A stretch of DNA of 57,314 nt from NCBI RefSeq assembly GCF_014779655.1, contig NZ_JACXYX010000023.1:1-57314 (forward strand), read 5' to 3'. The translations under genes and the position numbers were made by a program. This DNA comes from Nocardioides ganghwensis (GTDB taxonomy: Bacteria > Actinomycetota > Actinomycetes > Propionibacteriales > Nocardioidaceae). This document shows positions 33,290 to 42,492 of this stretch, piece by piece (position 1 is the stretch's first letter; every line of letters starts with the position of its first letter). Under the pieces are notes generated by a model. That model was not told the origin of the DNA. It ran no database searches and saw nothing but the letters and a program-made list of their open reading frames with translations.

Positions 33290-34408
33290 CTAGTGGCGGA
33301 ACGTCCACGGGTCGGTGCACCGCGTGCTGACCCGGGTGTCGACCCTATCGCCCAGCGTCGCGCGCAGCCGAGACTCCACCACCGGCAGCCACGTCCACTC
33401 CGCTGCCCAGTGGGCCACGTCGACCAGCGCGGGTCCGCCGTGCTCGAGGAACTCCCCCGCCCGGTGGTGCCGCAGGTCGCTCGTGACATAGGCGTCCACG
33501 TCGCTGCGGGCGAGCTCGTCGAGCAGGAAGTCGCCCGCCCCGCCGCACACCGCGACGCGCCGCACCACCCGCGCGGGGTCCCCGGCCACGCGTACGCCGT
33601 GGGCCGTCGCGGGCAGCGCCGCCGCCACACGTGCCGCGAACTGGTCGAGGGTCGTCTCCTCGATGGTGCCGACGCGCCCGGTGCCCGTGCCCGCGAGCCC
33701 GGGGTCGGCGAGCGGGAGGACGTCGAAGGCCGGCTCCTCGTAGGGGTGCGCGGCGAGCAGCGCCCGCACGACCGCCGTACGCCGGGAGCGCGGGACGACC
33801 GCCTCGACCCGCGCCTCGTCCACCACCTCGAGGTCGCCGACCCGGCCGACGGCGGGCGAGGCCCCGTCCAGCGGCCGGAAGCGGCCCTCGCCCGTCGTGG
33901 TCCAGGTGCAGGAGTCGTAGTCGCCGATCCGGCCCGCGCCGGCGTCGGCCATCGCGGTCCGTACGGCGTCGGCGTCTGCCAGCGGCACGAACACGACGAC
34001 CTTGTCGAGCGGCTCGGCGGGCGCGGGCCTGATGGGCGCGAGGTCGGTCAGCCCCAGGGCGAGGGCCAGGGACTCCGAGACGCCCGAGTCGGCCTGGTCG
34101 GCGTTGGTGTGCGCGGTGAGCAGCGCACAGCCGCCCGCGGTCAGGGTGTGCAGGGTCCTGCCCTTGGGCGTGGTCGCCGCGACCGAGCTGACGGCGGTCA
34201 GGAACAGCGGGTGGTGCACCACCAGCAGGTCGGCGCCCCACTCGACCGCCTCGCGGGCGACCTCGAGGGTCGGGTCGACCGCGAACATCACGCGACCGAC
34301 CTCGGCGACCGGATCACCCGACACCAGCCCGACGGCGTCCCAGGAGTCGGCGGTGCCGGGCGGGTACCAGGTGTGCAGCAGGTCGACGACGTCGGCGAGG
34401 CTGGGCAT
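33290..34408 (-). CDS. Nif3-like dinuclear metal-centre hexameric protein
   Basis: A 372-residue NIF3/YbgI-type protein (M. tuberculosis Rv2230c position). The metal-site His pair is in LLVVHHPLF, an additional ligand region is LTAHTNADQADSGVSESLA, and the C-terminal pair lies in VYVTSDLRHHRAGEFLEHG-type sequence (here DAYVTSDLRHHRAGEF). A central inserted domain of about 110 residues (VVFVPLADADAVRTAMADAG) is the PII-like insertion of long family members. Enzymatic role is uncertain; GTP cyclohydrolase-like activity has been suggested for relatives. First gene of its operon. Confidence 0.9.
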   Translation of the reverse strand: MPSLADVVDLLHTWYPPGTADSWDAVGLVSGDPVAEVGRVMFAVDPTLEVAREAVEWGADLLVVHHPLFLTAVSSVAATTPKGRTLHTLTAGGCALLTAHTNADQADSGVSESLALALGLTDLAPIRPAPAEPLDKVVVFVPLADADAVRTAMADAGAGRIGDYDSCTWTTTGEGRFRPLDGASPAVGRVGDLEVVDEARVEAVVPRSRRTAVVRALLAAHPYEEPAFDVLPLADPGLAGTGTGRVGTIEETTLDQFAARVAAALPATAHGVRVAGDPARVVRRVAVCGGAGDFLLDELARSDVDAYVTSDLRHHRAGEFLEHGGPALVDVAHWAAEWTWLPVVESRLRATLGDRVDTRVSTRCTDPWTFRH

Positions 34409-34414
34409 GCGCGC

Positions 34415-34420
34415 AGGCTA
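34415..34420 (-). promoter_or_regulatory. -10 hexamer TAGCCT for the Nif3 gene, leaderless
   Basis: TAGCCT on the minus strand ends 6 nt before the ATG of the Nif3-like gene. It separates this operon from the ligase gene upstream. Confidence 0.5.
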
Positions 34421-34430
34421 GACGACTGGA

Positions 34431-35972
<1,542 letters not shown>

Positions 35973-35978
35973 GCGCCA

Positions 35979-35984
35979 ACTGTG
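35979..35984 (-). promoter_or_regulatory. -10-like hexamer CACAGT, possible leaderless start
   Basis: CACAGT on the minus strand ends 6 nt before the ATG of the acyl-CoA synthetase gene. Confidence 0.35.
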
Positions 35985-36062
35985 GCACGCGTCACCCACG
36001 ACGACGAGGGGGTCGCCGAGCGTGCTGCGACGGACGGCACCTCGTCCGCGACGAACGGATCC

Positions 36063-36089
36063 TAAGAGCCTTCTCATCCACGTCTCACG
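36063..36089 (+). promoter_or_regulatory. Candidate response-regulator site for two-component system 2
   Basis: In the sense direction AGAGCCTTCTCATC is followed by a second CTCA; the two CTCA cores lie 11 bp apart. The 25-bp core matches 20 of 25 bases of the site before the acidic exported-protein gene at the far end of this cluster. It ends 33 bp before the predicted transcript start, an activator-type position. Confidence 0.6.
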
Positions 36090-36109
36090 CACCCGCCACG
36101 ATCGGGGAC

Positions 36110-36115
36110 CACGAT
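36110..36115 (+). promoter_or_regulatory. -10-like hexamer CACGAT for operon 2
   Basis: CACGAT ends 7 nt before the ATG of the first gene of the two-component operon. Confidence 0.4.
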
Positions 36116-36122
36116 CACCGGC

Positions 36123-36512
36123 ATGGGACAGGTGACCAGGGCGCTGCTGCTCCTGGCGGTCGTGGTGCCGGTGACGGCCTACGTCGCCGGGTCGCTGGCC
36201 TCGCCCGGCTCGCCCCCGCCCGCCGACCACAGCCCGGTCATCCTGCGCGACGCCCCGGCCGACGAGCCGGAGACACCGGCGCCACCCGCACCCGCCCCCA
36301 CCTCCAGCGACGACCGCGAGCGCCGGGGAGAGCGCGACGGGAACGGCGACCGGGACCGCCGGCGCGACGGCTCCGGCCGGGGCGGGGGCGACGACGCCCG
36401 CGTCGTGACACCGCAGCCGACACCGGTCGGGGAGGATGACGACGACGAGTGGGACGACGACGGGCCAGACGATGACGACACCGACGACGAGCGGACCGAC
36501 GGGGACGACTGA
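36123..36512 (+). CDS. Exported acidic low-complexity protein heading two-component operon 2
   Basis: A 129-residue protein with an N-terminal hydrophobic segment (ALLLLAVVVPVTAYVAGSL) as signal or anchor, a Pro-rich stretch (PETPAPPAPAP), a mixed-charge Arg/Asp/Gly block, and an acidic tail of Asp/Glu runs. It appears intrinsically disordered outside the membrane. It precedes the sensor kinase and overlaps it in another frame, so it may modulate or be sensed by the kinase, or bind cations. No known family. Confidence 0.6.
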   Translation: MGQVTRALLLLAVVVPVTAYVAGSLASPGSPPPADHSPVILRDAPADEPETPAPPAPAPTSSDDRERRGERDGNGDRDRRRDGSGRGGGDDARVVTPQPTPVGEDDDDEWDDDGPDDDDTDDERTDGDD

Positions 36513-37923
36513 GGGTGCCCGCCGCCGCTTCACGCGTGTCTCCGTCCGGACCCGCATCACCGTCGTCATCGCCGTCCTCACGGCAGCCGCGATGACCGGA
36601 GCGGGCCTGCTCGTGTACGCCCTGGAGTCGGCGCGCATCGAGCGCCAGGTCACCTCGCAGATCAGCCAGGAGATCGCGGAGTTCCGCAACCTCAAGCGGG
36701 ACCCCAACACCGGCGAGCCGTTCGACGACGTTGGCCGGGTGCTCAACGTCTTCCTCACCCGCAACGTGCCCGACGACGACGAGATGCTCGTCGGCTACGT
36801 GCGCGGCGAGGTCCCCGAGCGCACCGTCAACCGCTACGGCCAGGAGGTGCTCGACGAGCCCGCCTACCAGGAGGCCCTCTCCGACCTCGCCGGGGTCGGC
36901 GGCACGCGGGTCATCGACTCGCCGACGTTCGGCGAGACGTGGGTGACCCTCGTGCCGGTCACCAACGCGCAGGGCGAGGGCGCCCTCGTCATCGTCAACT
37001 TCCTGCGCGACGAGCACGAGGAGCTCAACGGCACCCTGCAGACCTACACGCTGATCGCGCTGCTCTCCCTCGGCCTCATCACCACCATCGCCGCCTTCCA
37101 GTCCGGCCGCCTGCTCGCGCCGCTGCGCACCCTCGAGAGCACCGCCCGCGAGATCACGGCCACCGACCTCTCGCGGCGCATCCCCGAGCGCGGCAACGAC
37201 GACATCACCGCGCTCACGCGCACGATCAACGGCATGCTCGAGCGCCTCGACGGCGGTTTCGCCGCGCAACGGCAGTTCCTCGACGACGCGGGGCACGAGC
37301 TCAAGACCCCGCTCACCGTCGTCCGCGGGCACCTCGAGCTCCTCGACGGCGACGACCCCGAGGAGCTCGCCCAGACCCGCGAGCTGCTCCTCGACGAGGT
37401 GGACCGCATGTCACGCCTCGTCGGCGACCTGATGCTGCTCGCCAAGAGCCGGCGTCCCGACTTCCTCGTCCTCGGCGAGGTCGAGCTGACCTCGTTGACC
37501 CAGTCGGTGCTGGCCAAGGCGACAGCGCTCGGCGACCGCGACTGGCAGCTCGACGCCATGGCGCGGGGCCGCGCGGTGCTCGACGAGCAACGTGTCACCC
37601 AGGCGCTGCTGCAGCTCGCCGACAACGCGGTCAAGCACACCGACGCAGGCTCCGTGGTGGCGATCGGCTCGGCCTGCGACGACGACGAGGTACGGCTCTG
37701 GGTCCGCGACACCGGTGACGGCATCCCCGTCGAGGACCGGGAGTCCGTGGTCGAGCGTTTCGGACGCAGCCACGTGCGAGCGGGCGACGACGGCTTCGGG
37801 CTCGGCCTGAGCATCGTCAGCGCGATCGCCGAGGCCCACGGAGGGGCCGTACGCATCACCGACGCCGAGCCGCACGGCGCGCAGGTCGAGATCGCCCTCC
37901 CTGCCCGGACGATGACCAGATGA
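36436..37923 (+). CDS. Sensor histidine kinase (two-component system 2)
   Basis: A 495-residue kinase if the first ATG is used; an ATG 36 nt later (MTTPTTSG) is equally possible and neither has a well-spaced ribosome site. Membrane helices lie near residues 40-65 and 205-225, framing a sensor of about 140 residues. A HAMP domain (LLAPLRTLESTAREITATDLSRRI) precedes the H-box DDAGHELKTPL with His287. ATPase boxes are NAVKHTDAG, DTGDGIP and DDGFGLGLSI. The start region overlaps the acidic gene by up to 77 nt in a different frame. The regulator gene follows after 25 bp. Confidence 0.9.
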   Translation: MTTTSGTTTGQTMTTPTTSGPTGTTEGARRRFTRVSVRTRITVVIAVLTAAAMTGAGLLVYALESARIERQVTSQISQEIAEFRNLKRDPNTGEPFDDVGRVLNVFLTRNVPDDDEMLVGYVRGEVPERTVNRYGQEVLDEPAYQEALSDLAGVGGTRVIDSPTFGETWVTLVPVTNAQGEGALVIVNFLRDEHEELNGTLQTYTLIALLSLGLITTIAAFQSGRLLAPLRTLESTAREITATDLSRRIPERGNDDITALTRTINGMLERLDGGFAAQRQFLDDAGHELKTPLTVVRGHLELLDGDDPEELAQTRELLLDEVDRMSRLVGDLMLLAKSRRPDFLVLGEVELTSLTQSVLAKATALGDRDWQLDAMARGRAVLDEQRVTQALLQLADNAVKHTDAGSVVAIGSACDDDEVRLWVRDTGDGIPVEDRESVVERFGRSHVRAGDDGFGLGLSIVSAIAEAHGGAVRITDAEPHGAQVEIALPARTMTR

Positions 37924-37948
37924 CCAGCCAGACGAGCGAGGAGACGAC

Positions 37949-38644
37949 GTGGCCCAGATCCTGATCGTGGAGGACGAGGAGCGGATCGCCGCGTTCGTGG
38001 CCAAGGGCCTGCGCGCCGAGGGCCACCAGCCGACGGTCGCGGCCGACGGTCCGAGCGGCCTCGACGAGGCCTTGTCGGGACGCTTCGACCTCATGGTGCT
38101 CGACATCGGCCTGCCGGGGATGGACGGCTTCGAGGTGCTCGACCAGCTCCGCTCCCAGGGCAGCCGCATGCCGGTCATCATCCTCACGGCCCGCGACTCC
38201 GTCACCGACACCGTCACCGCGCTCGACAGCGGCGCCGACGACTACATGGCCAAGCCCTTCCGCTTCGCCGAGCTGATGGCACGCATCCGGCTCCGCCTGC
38301 GCTCGCTGGCCCCGACGGACGCGCCGGCCAGCGGCGACGACCTCGTCGTCGGCGGCCTGCGCCTGGACCGGCGTACGCGCCGCATCTCCGGCCCTCAGGG
38401 CGAGTCCGAGCTGTCGGCGCGCGAGTTCGCGCTGGCCGAGATCTTCCTGCTCAACCCCGGCCAGGTCCTCACCCGCGAGCAGCTCCTCGACCTGGTGTGG
38501 GGCTACGACTTCGACCCCGGCTCCAACGTCGTGGACGTCTACGTCGGCTACCTGCGCAAGAAGCTCGGCACCGGGTCGATCGCCACCGTCCGCGGCGTCG
38601 GCTACCGGCTCAACCCGGGATCTTCCCAGCCCCTCTCTTCCTAG
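37949..38644 (+). CDS. OmpR/PhoB-family response regulator (two-component system 2)
   Basis: A 231-residue regulator. The receiver has Glu8-Asp9, phospho-acceptor Asp52 (MVLDIGLPG) and Lys in YMAKPFRF. The C-terminal winged helix has LSAREFALAEIFLLNPGQVLTREQL and the recognition helix SNVVDVYVGYLRKKLG (in pieces). GTG start behind GAGGAGAC. Its last residues and stop codon are encoded by the first copy of a 15-bp tandem repeat, so the C-terminal SSQPLSS is probably recent. Predicted to bind the 11-bp-period CTCA repeats seen at both ends of this cluster. Confidence 0.92.
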   Translation: MAQILIVEDEERIAAFVAKGLRAEGHQPTVAADGPSGLDEALSGRFDLMVLDIGLPGMDGFEVLDQLRSQGSRMPVIILTARDSVTDTVTALDSGADDYMAKPFRFAELMARIRLRLRSLAPTDAPASGDDLVVGGLRLDRRTRRISGPQGESELSAREFALAEIFLLNPGQVLTREQLLDLVWGYDFDPGSNVVDVYVGYLRKKLGTGSIATVRGVGYRLNPGSSQPLSS

Positions 38645-38675
38645 GCCCTCTCTTCCTAGGCCCTCTCTTCCTAGC
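38631..38675. repeat. Three tandem copies of CCCTCTCTTCCTAGG between convergent stop codons
   Basis: Three 15-bp units, the last differing at its final base. Each contains the palindrome CCTAGG or its first half, so each can supply TAG on either strand. The first copy contains the response-regulator stop and the last contains the stop of the convergent kinase gene. A slipped-strand duplication of the intergenic end is the simplest origin. Confidence 0.85.
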
Positions 38676-39570
38676 CCCTCGGGTTGAAGGCGGCCAGCGA
38701 GCCGCGCGGCAGGCCGGCCAGCACGGGCTCGAGCGCCTCGGCCACCTCGTGCGGCAGCGGGCGCGCATCGGGGTCGACGCGCAGGCACGCCGCGATCACC
38801 TCGGCGACGGCCGGGGGCACGTCGTCGGGCAGCGCGACGGGCGCGTCGACGAGCTGCGGGAAGCGCAGGCGTACGTCGCGCGCGTCGGGGTCGCCGTGCT
38901 CGAAGGGCCTGCGGCCGGCGACGGCGTGGAACAGCGTGGCGCCGAGTCCCCACACGTCGGAGGCGAAGGACGGCACCGGACCGCCGTGCTCGTGGGAGGC
39001 CCCGGGGTCACACTGTTCGGGCGCCATGTAGGCATCGGTGCCGATCGGGTGGCGCAGGCGCCGCGCGTCCTCCTCCGGGCGCGCGACCGACAGGTCGATG
39101 AGCCGCGCCGGGGCGCCCATGATGACGTTGCTCGGCTTGATGTCGAGGTGCGTCCAGCCGATGTGGCGGAAGTAGTGCAGGGCCGCGGCGACGTCGATCG
39201 CCAGCGGCAGGTACTGCTGCTCCTGGAGCCGCCCGTAGCGGCGGATCAGGCTGGACAGGCGCGGGCCGTCGATGTGCTCCAGCACGACGTGCGGACGGTC
39301 GCCGTCCTGCCCGTCGCGCAGCCCCCGGACGACCACGGGGTGGTTGACCGTGGCGAGGGCGAGGACCTCCCGGCGCAGCCCGCGCCGGGAGGACTCGTCC
39401 TCGACCTGGGAGGGACGCAGGACCTTCACGACGACGGGCGACCAGGTCACCTCGTCGAAGCACAGCCAGGCCTCGTACGCGGCTCCTCCGCCGAGCCGGC
39501 GCAGTGCGCTCAGCCCGGGAGCGAGGAGCTCGCCCTCGTCGAGGCGCCAGCCGTCGTCGTTCCTGCCCAT
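38671..39570 (-). CDS. Serine/threonine protein kinase, cytoplasmic Hanks type
   Basis: A 299-residue kinase. It has a Gly-rich loop variant (RRLGGGAAYEAW), ATP lysine Lys49 (VVVKVLRP) and catalytic loop HLDIKPSN (Asp143, Lys145, Asn148). The usual DFG is DLS (Asp159), followed by an APE-type MAPEQCDP and SDVWGLGATLFHAVAGRRPF. Catalytic Asp and metal Asp are present, so it is likely active despite the altered DFG. No membrane helix or PASTA domain. It is convergent with the response regulator. Confidence 0.88.
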   Translation of the reverse strand: MGRNDDGWRLDEGELLAPGLSALRRLGGGAAYEAWLCFDEVTWSPVVVKVLRPSQVEDESSRRGLRREVLALATVNHPVVVRGLRDGQDGDRPHVVLEHIDGPRLSSLIRRYGRLQEQQYLPLAIDVAAALHYFRHIGWTHLDIKPSNVIMGAPARLIDLSVARPEEDARRLRHPIGTDAYMAPEQCDPGASHEHGGPVPSFASDVWGLGATLFHAVAGRRPFEHGDPDARDVRLRFPQLVDAPVALPDDVPPAVAEVIAACLRVDPDARPLPHEVAEALEPVLAGLPRGSLAAFNPRG

Positions 39571-39599
39571 GGTCGCGTCCCTCCCCGGCCGCCGCCCGC

Positions 39600-39995
39600 T
39601 CAGCCGCGGCCGCGGGTGTCGTTGCGGCTGCGGTCGTTGGTCTTGTTGGCTGACCAGTCGCGGGTGCGGTCGCCGCCGTCGCGGGTCCAGTCACGCGTCT
39701 TGTCGCCGCGGCTCCTGTCGCGGTCGCGGCTCACGTCGGTGACGCGGCTGTTGGTGTTGTCGTTGGTGTCGCGGCTCTGGTCGGTGTACGACGGGCTGTT
39801 GGTTCCCGTGTCGTCATCGTCGTCGTTCGTGTCGTCATCGTCGTCGTCGGCGACCAGGACGAGCGACGGCGCGTCGTCCTCGCGCTTGGCGGCCTCGTCG
39901 TTGCCCGCGGAGACGACCGGCGACGACATCCCGATCAGGCCGAAGGCGGTCAGCCCGGCGACACCCAGCAGGGTGGTGGGAAGGATCTTCCTCAT
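39600..39995 (-). CDS. Secreted low-complexity protein, candidate target of two-component system 2
   Basis: A 131-residue exported protein. A signal peptide (RKILPTTLLGVAGLTAFGLIG) is followed by two Asp runs (DDDDDDTNDDDDDTG) and an Asn/Asp/Arg/Thr-rich region with SRD, TRD and DRS repeats to the end. Probably disordered. It resembles the acidic protein at the head of the two-component operon in composition, and both genes carry the same upstream operator-like element. Ribosome site GAGAGGAAC. Function unknown; cation binding or matrix-like behaviour is a guess. Confidence 0.65.
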   Translation of the reverse strand: MRKILPTTLLGVAGLTAFGLIGMSSPVVSAGNDEAAKREDDAPSLVLVADDDDDDTNDDDDDTGTNSPSYTDQSRDTNDNTNSRVTDVSRDRDRSRGDKTRDWTRDGGDRTRDWSANKTNDRSRNDTRGRG

Positions 39996-40056
39996 CGTGG
40001 TTCCTCTCGTCGGGGGCCGGTGCGGCCCCGGGTGTACGAGAAGACTGGCGCGCCGC

Positions 40057-40094
40057 CGTGAGCCGACCGTGAGGCTCCGATGAGAGGGCTCTCA
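40057..40094 (-). promoter_or_regulatory. Second candidate site for two-component system 2
   Basis: On the plus strand TGAG occurs three times at exact 11-bp steps (40059, 40070, 40081) and ends in TGAGAG-GG-CTCTCA. In the sense direction of the downstream gene it matches the operon-2 site (20 of 25 bases, same orientation). It lies about 33 bp upstream of a TACACC -10-based start. Confidence 0.6.
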
Positions 40095-40132
40095 TGCAAG
40101 GCTGTCGACCTGCGGACGAGCTGGGGACGGGG

Positions 40133-40204
40133 TGCGTCGGGACGGTTTCGAACCGCCGACCGCTCGGGTGTAAACCGAGTGCTCTACCGCTGAGCTACCG
40201 ACGC
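40133..40204 (-). tRNA. tRNA-Val, anticodon TAC
   Basis: A 72-nt tRNA on the minus strand. The acceptor arm GCGTCGG pairs with CCGACGC (discriminator A). The anticodon stem CTCGG/CCGAG has loop TTTACAC, giving anticodon TAC for GUA valine codons. The T-arm contains GGTTCGAAACC. The CCA end is not encoded. Stands alone between the acidic secreted protein gene and the peroxiredoxin gene. Confidence 0.93.
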
Positions 40205-40248
40205 GCAGTGGCACACCCTACGGGACCCGGCACCTGCGGGAGAAATGA

Positions 40249-40286
40249 GTTGAGCCGCTGGCGTCTCGGGTCACCAGCGGCTCAAC
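40249..40286. terminator. 13-bp hairpin between ahpE and tRNA-Val
   Basis: GTTGAGCCGCTGG pairs perfectly with CCAGCGGCTCAAC around a 12-nt loop. It lies after the peroxiredoxin stop on the minus strand and just before the tRNA. It is probably the terminator of the DUF3052-ligase-ahpE operon; the stem is symmetrical, so it could act in both directions. Confidence 0.6.
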
Positions 40287-40351
40287 AAGATGAAGATTAC
40301 ACCCCGGCCCAAGGGTGGTTCCAAGAATCCGGAAAAAGCGTCCGGATCTGT

Positions 40352-40837
40352 CTAGACCAGGTGCGTCTCGAGAGCCGCGTGCAGCTCGCGGAGGTGCTCG
40401 TCGAGGTCCCGTCCGTCTGGGTTGGCGTTGTGCACCGCCCACCGCAGCCGGCCCTCGCGGTCCACGACGTACGACGATCGCCGGGGCGCACCGCGGCCGG
40501 AGTCGAACACCTCGTAGGCCGTCGACACGGCGCCGTGCGGCCACCAGTCCGACAGCAACGGGAAGTTGAGACCCTCCGACTCGGCGAAGGTGCGCAACGC
40601 GTAGACGGAGTCGCAGGAGATCGCGAGGACCTCGGTGTCGAAGGTGAGGAACTCGTCGAGCCGGTCCCGGACCCCCGACAGCTCCCCGGTGCACACACCG
40701 GTGAACGCGAACGGGAAGAACATCAGCACGACCGCCTTGCGACCGCGGAAGTCGCTGAGCCGCACGTCCTGGCCGAACTGGTCGCGGAGCGTGAAGTCGG
40801 GTGCCTCGTCGCCGATGCACAGTCCTTCGCAGGTCAC
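40352..40837 (-). CDS. ahpE: AhpE-type peroxiredoxin
   Basis: A 161-residue thiol peroxidase that reduces peroxides. The peroxidatic Cys49 is in PFAFTGVCTGE, the exact context of mycobacterial AhpE, with VLAISCDSVYALRTFAE and FPLLSDWWPHGAV following. A resolving Cys at the classical 2-Cys C-terminal position is absent, as in one-Cys AhpE. The GTG overlaps the ligase stop (GTGA). Synteny with DUF3052 and aceE matches Rv2238c-Rv2241. Confidence 0.93.
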   Translation of the reverse strand: MTCEGLCIGDEAPDFTLRDQFGQDVRLSDFRGRKAVVLMFFPFAFTGVCTGELSGVRDRLDEFLTFDTEVLAISCDSVYALRTFAESEGLNFPLLSDWWPHGAVSTAYEVFDSGRGAPRRSSYVVDREGRLRWAVHNANPDGRDLDEHLRELHAALETHLV

Positions 40838-42492
40838 GCTGGTTCCTCGCCGTCCTTCTCGTCCTGGTTCCGGTCCCACCCGGCGAGCTCCCGCTTGAGG
40901 ATCTTGCCCGTGGCGTTGCGGGGCAGCTCGTCGAGGAACACGATCTCGCGGGGCACCTTGAACCTTGCCAGGTTGGCCTTCACGTGGTCGCGCAGCTCGT
41001 CCTCCGACACCTCGCCGGTGCGCACCACGAAGGCACGCAGGCGTTGACCATAGTCCTCGTCGGCGACGCCCACGGCAGCGACCTCCGCCACGTGCTCGTG
41101 GGTGACCAGGCAGTCCTCCACCTCCTGCGGGAAGACGTTCTCCCCGCCGGAGACGATCATGTCGTCGTCACGGCCCGCCACGTGGAGCCGGCTGGCCTCG
41201 TCGTAGTAGCCGACGTCCCCCGAGGACATCAGGCCGTCCACGACCTCCTTGGACCCGCCGTTGGTGTAACCCTCGAAGAGGAGCCCGTTGCCGACGAAGA
41301 TCCGTCCGGTCTCCCCCTGGGGGAGCTCGCGGCCGGCCTCGTCGAGGATCTTCACGACCGTCCCGTAGGGAGGCTTGCCCGCCGACGTCGGGTCCGCGCG
41401 CAGGTCCTCCGGCGTGGCGATCGAGGCGTACGCCACCTCGGTCGAGCCGTAGATGTTGTAGAGGTTGTCGCCGAAGCGGTCCATCCAGGCCCGGGCGAGC
41501 GTGGCGGGCAGCGCGGACCCGGACGAGGCGACGACCTCGACGCGGGACAGGTCGATCCCGTCGAGCACCTCCGGGTCGAGCGCGAGCATCCGCTGGAGCA
41601 TCACCGGGATCACGACCATCGACTGGCACCGCTCGTCCTGCGCGGTCCGCAGCGCGGCCTCCGGGTCGAAGGTGCGCCGGAGCACGACCGTCGAGCCCAG
41701 CAGCATCGCGAGGGCGAGGTGCGCGAAGCCCCACGTGTGGAACAGCGGCGCGGCGATGTGCGTACGCCACCCCGCCCGCAGCGGCATCCGCGAGAGCAGC
41801 GACACGGCCGCGTCGATGCCGGCCTCCTTGCGCGGCGCGCCCTTGGGCGTCCCGGTGGTGCCGGAGGTGAGGATGACGATCCGGGCGTGCCGCTGCGGTG
41901 GGTGCAGGTCGCCCTCGTCGTGCGCGGACACGAGCCGCTCCAGGGTCTCCGCCGAGCCGGGGTCGCCGTCGGTCCACGCCAGGACGCGGCGCTCGACCCG
42001 GGCACCGGCGAGCAGGGCGGTGAACTCCTCGTCGTGGATGACCATGCTCGGCGCCTCGCGCTCGAGCACGTCGACCAGCTGCGGACCCGCGAAGGCGGTG
42101 TTGAGGTAGAGGATGTCGGCGCCCAGCTTGGCGATGGCGATCGAGGCGTCGATGAAGCCGCGGTGGTTGCGGCACATCACCGCCACGGAGTCGCCCTCGC
42201 GCACCCCGCGCTCGGACAGCGCGCGTGCCAGGGAGTTGGACCGGCGGTGCAGCTCGCCCCAGGTCAGCTCGCCGAGCTCGTCGACGACGCCGACCTGGTG
42301 GGGCGCCCGGGCGGCCAGCGTCGCGAACCCGCCCGCCGGGCCGGTGCCCCAGCGCAGCACGACCCGTCCGATGTCGGCGAGGGTGCGCGGCCCGTAGGGG
42401 CGGATCACGCCGGCGCGGCCCAGCACGCCGAGCGTGGTGGCGACGCCCGAGGCCCGGGCCGCGAGGGACGTCGAGAGGTCGCGGGCGGTCAC
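40834..42492 (-). CDS. Acyl-CoA synthetase (AMP-dependent ligase)
   Basis: A 552-residue ANL ligase. Motifs: ILTSGTTGTPKGAPR, PLFHTWGFAHL, IYGSTEVAYAS, MSSGDVGYYDEA, AGRDDDMIVSGGENVFPQEVED (in pieces) and catalytic Lys in ATGKILKREL. It resembles actinobacterial fatty acyl-CoA synthetases. It is inserted between DUF3052 and ahpE, coupled to both by 4-nt GTGA overlaps, whereas mycobacteria lack a ligase here. It may activate fatty acids for the nearby lipid pathway; chain length is unknown. Confidence 0.9.
   Translation of the reverse strand: MTARDLSTSLAARASGVATTLGVLGRAGVIRPYGPRTLADIGRVVLRWGTGPAGGFATLAARAPHQVGVVDELGELTWGELHRRSNSLARALSERGVREGDSVAVMCRNHRGFIDASIAIAKLGADILYLNTAFAGPQLVDVLEREAPSMVIHDEEFTALLAGARVERRVLAWTDGDPGSAETLERLVSAHDEGDLHPPQRHARIVILTSGTTGTPKGAPRKEAGIDAAVSLLSRMPLRAGWRTHIAAPLFHTWGFAHLALAMLLGSTVVLRRTFDPEAALRTAQDERCQSMVVIPVMLQRMLALDPEVLDGIDLSRVEVVASSGSALPATLARAWMDRFGDNLYNIYGSTEVAYASIATPEDLRADPTSAGKPPYGTVVKILDEAGRELPQGETGRIFVGNGLLFEGYTNGGSKEVVDGLMSSGDVGYYDEASRLHVAGRDDDMIVSGGENVFPQEVEDCLVTHEHVAEVAAVGVADEDYGQRLRAFVVRTGEVSEDELRDHVKANLARFKVPREIVFLDELPRNATGKILKRELAGWDRNQDEKDGEEPA

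Noticed and set aside
38631..38675. Short tandem repeats considered as a CRISPR
   Set aside because: Three contiguous 15-bp units with no spacers and no cas genes nearby.
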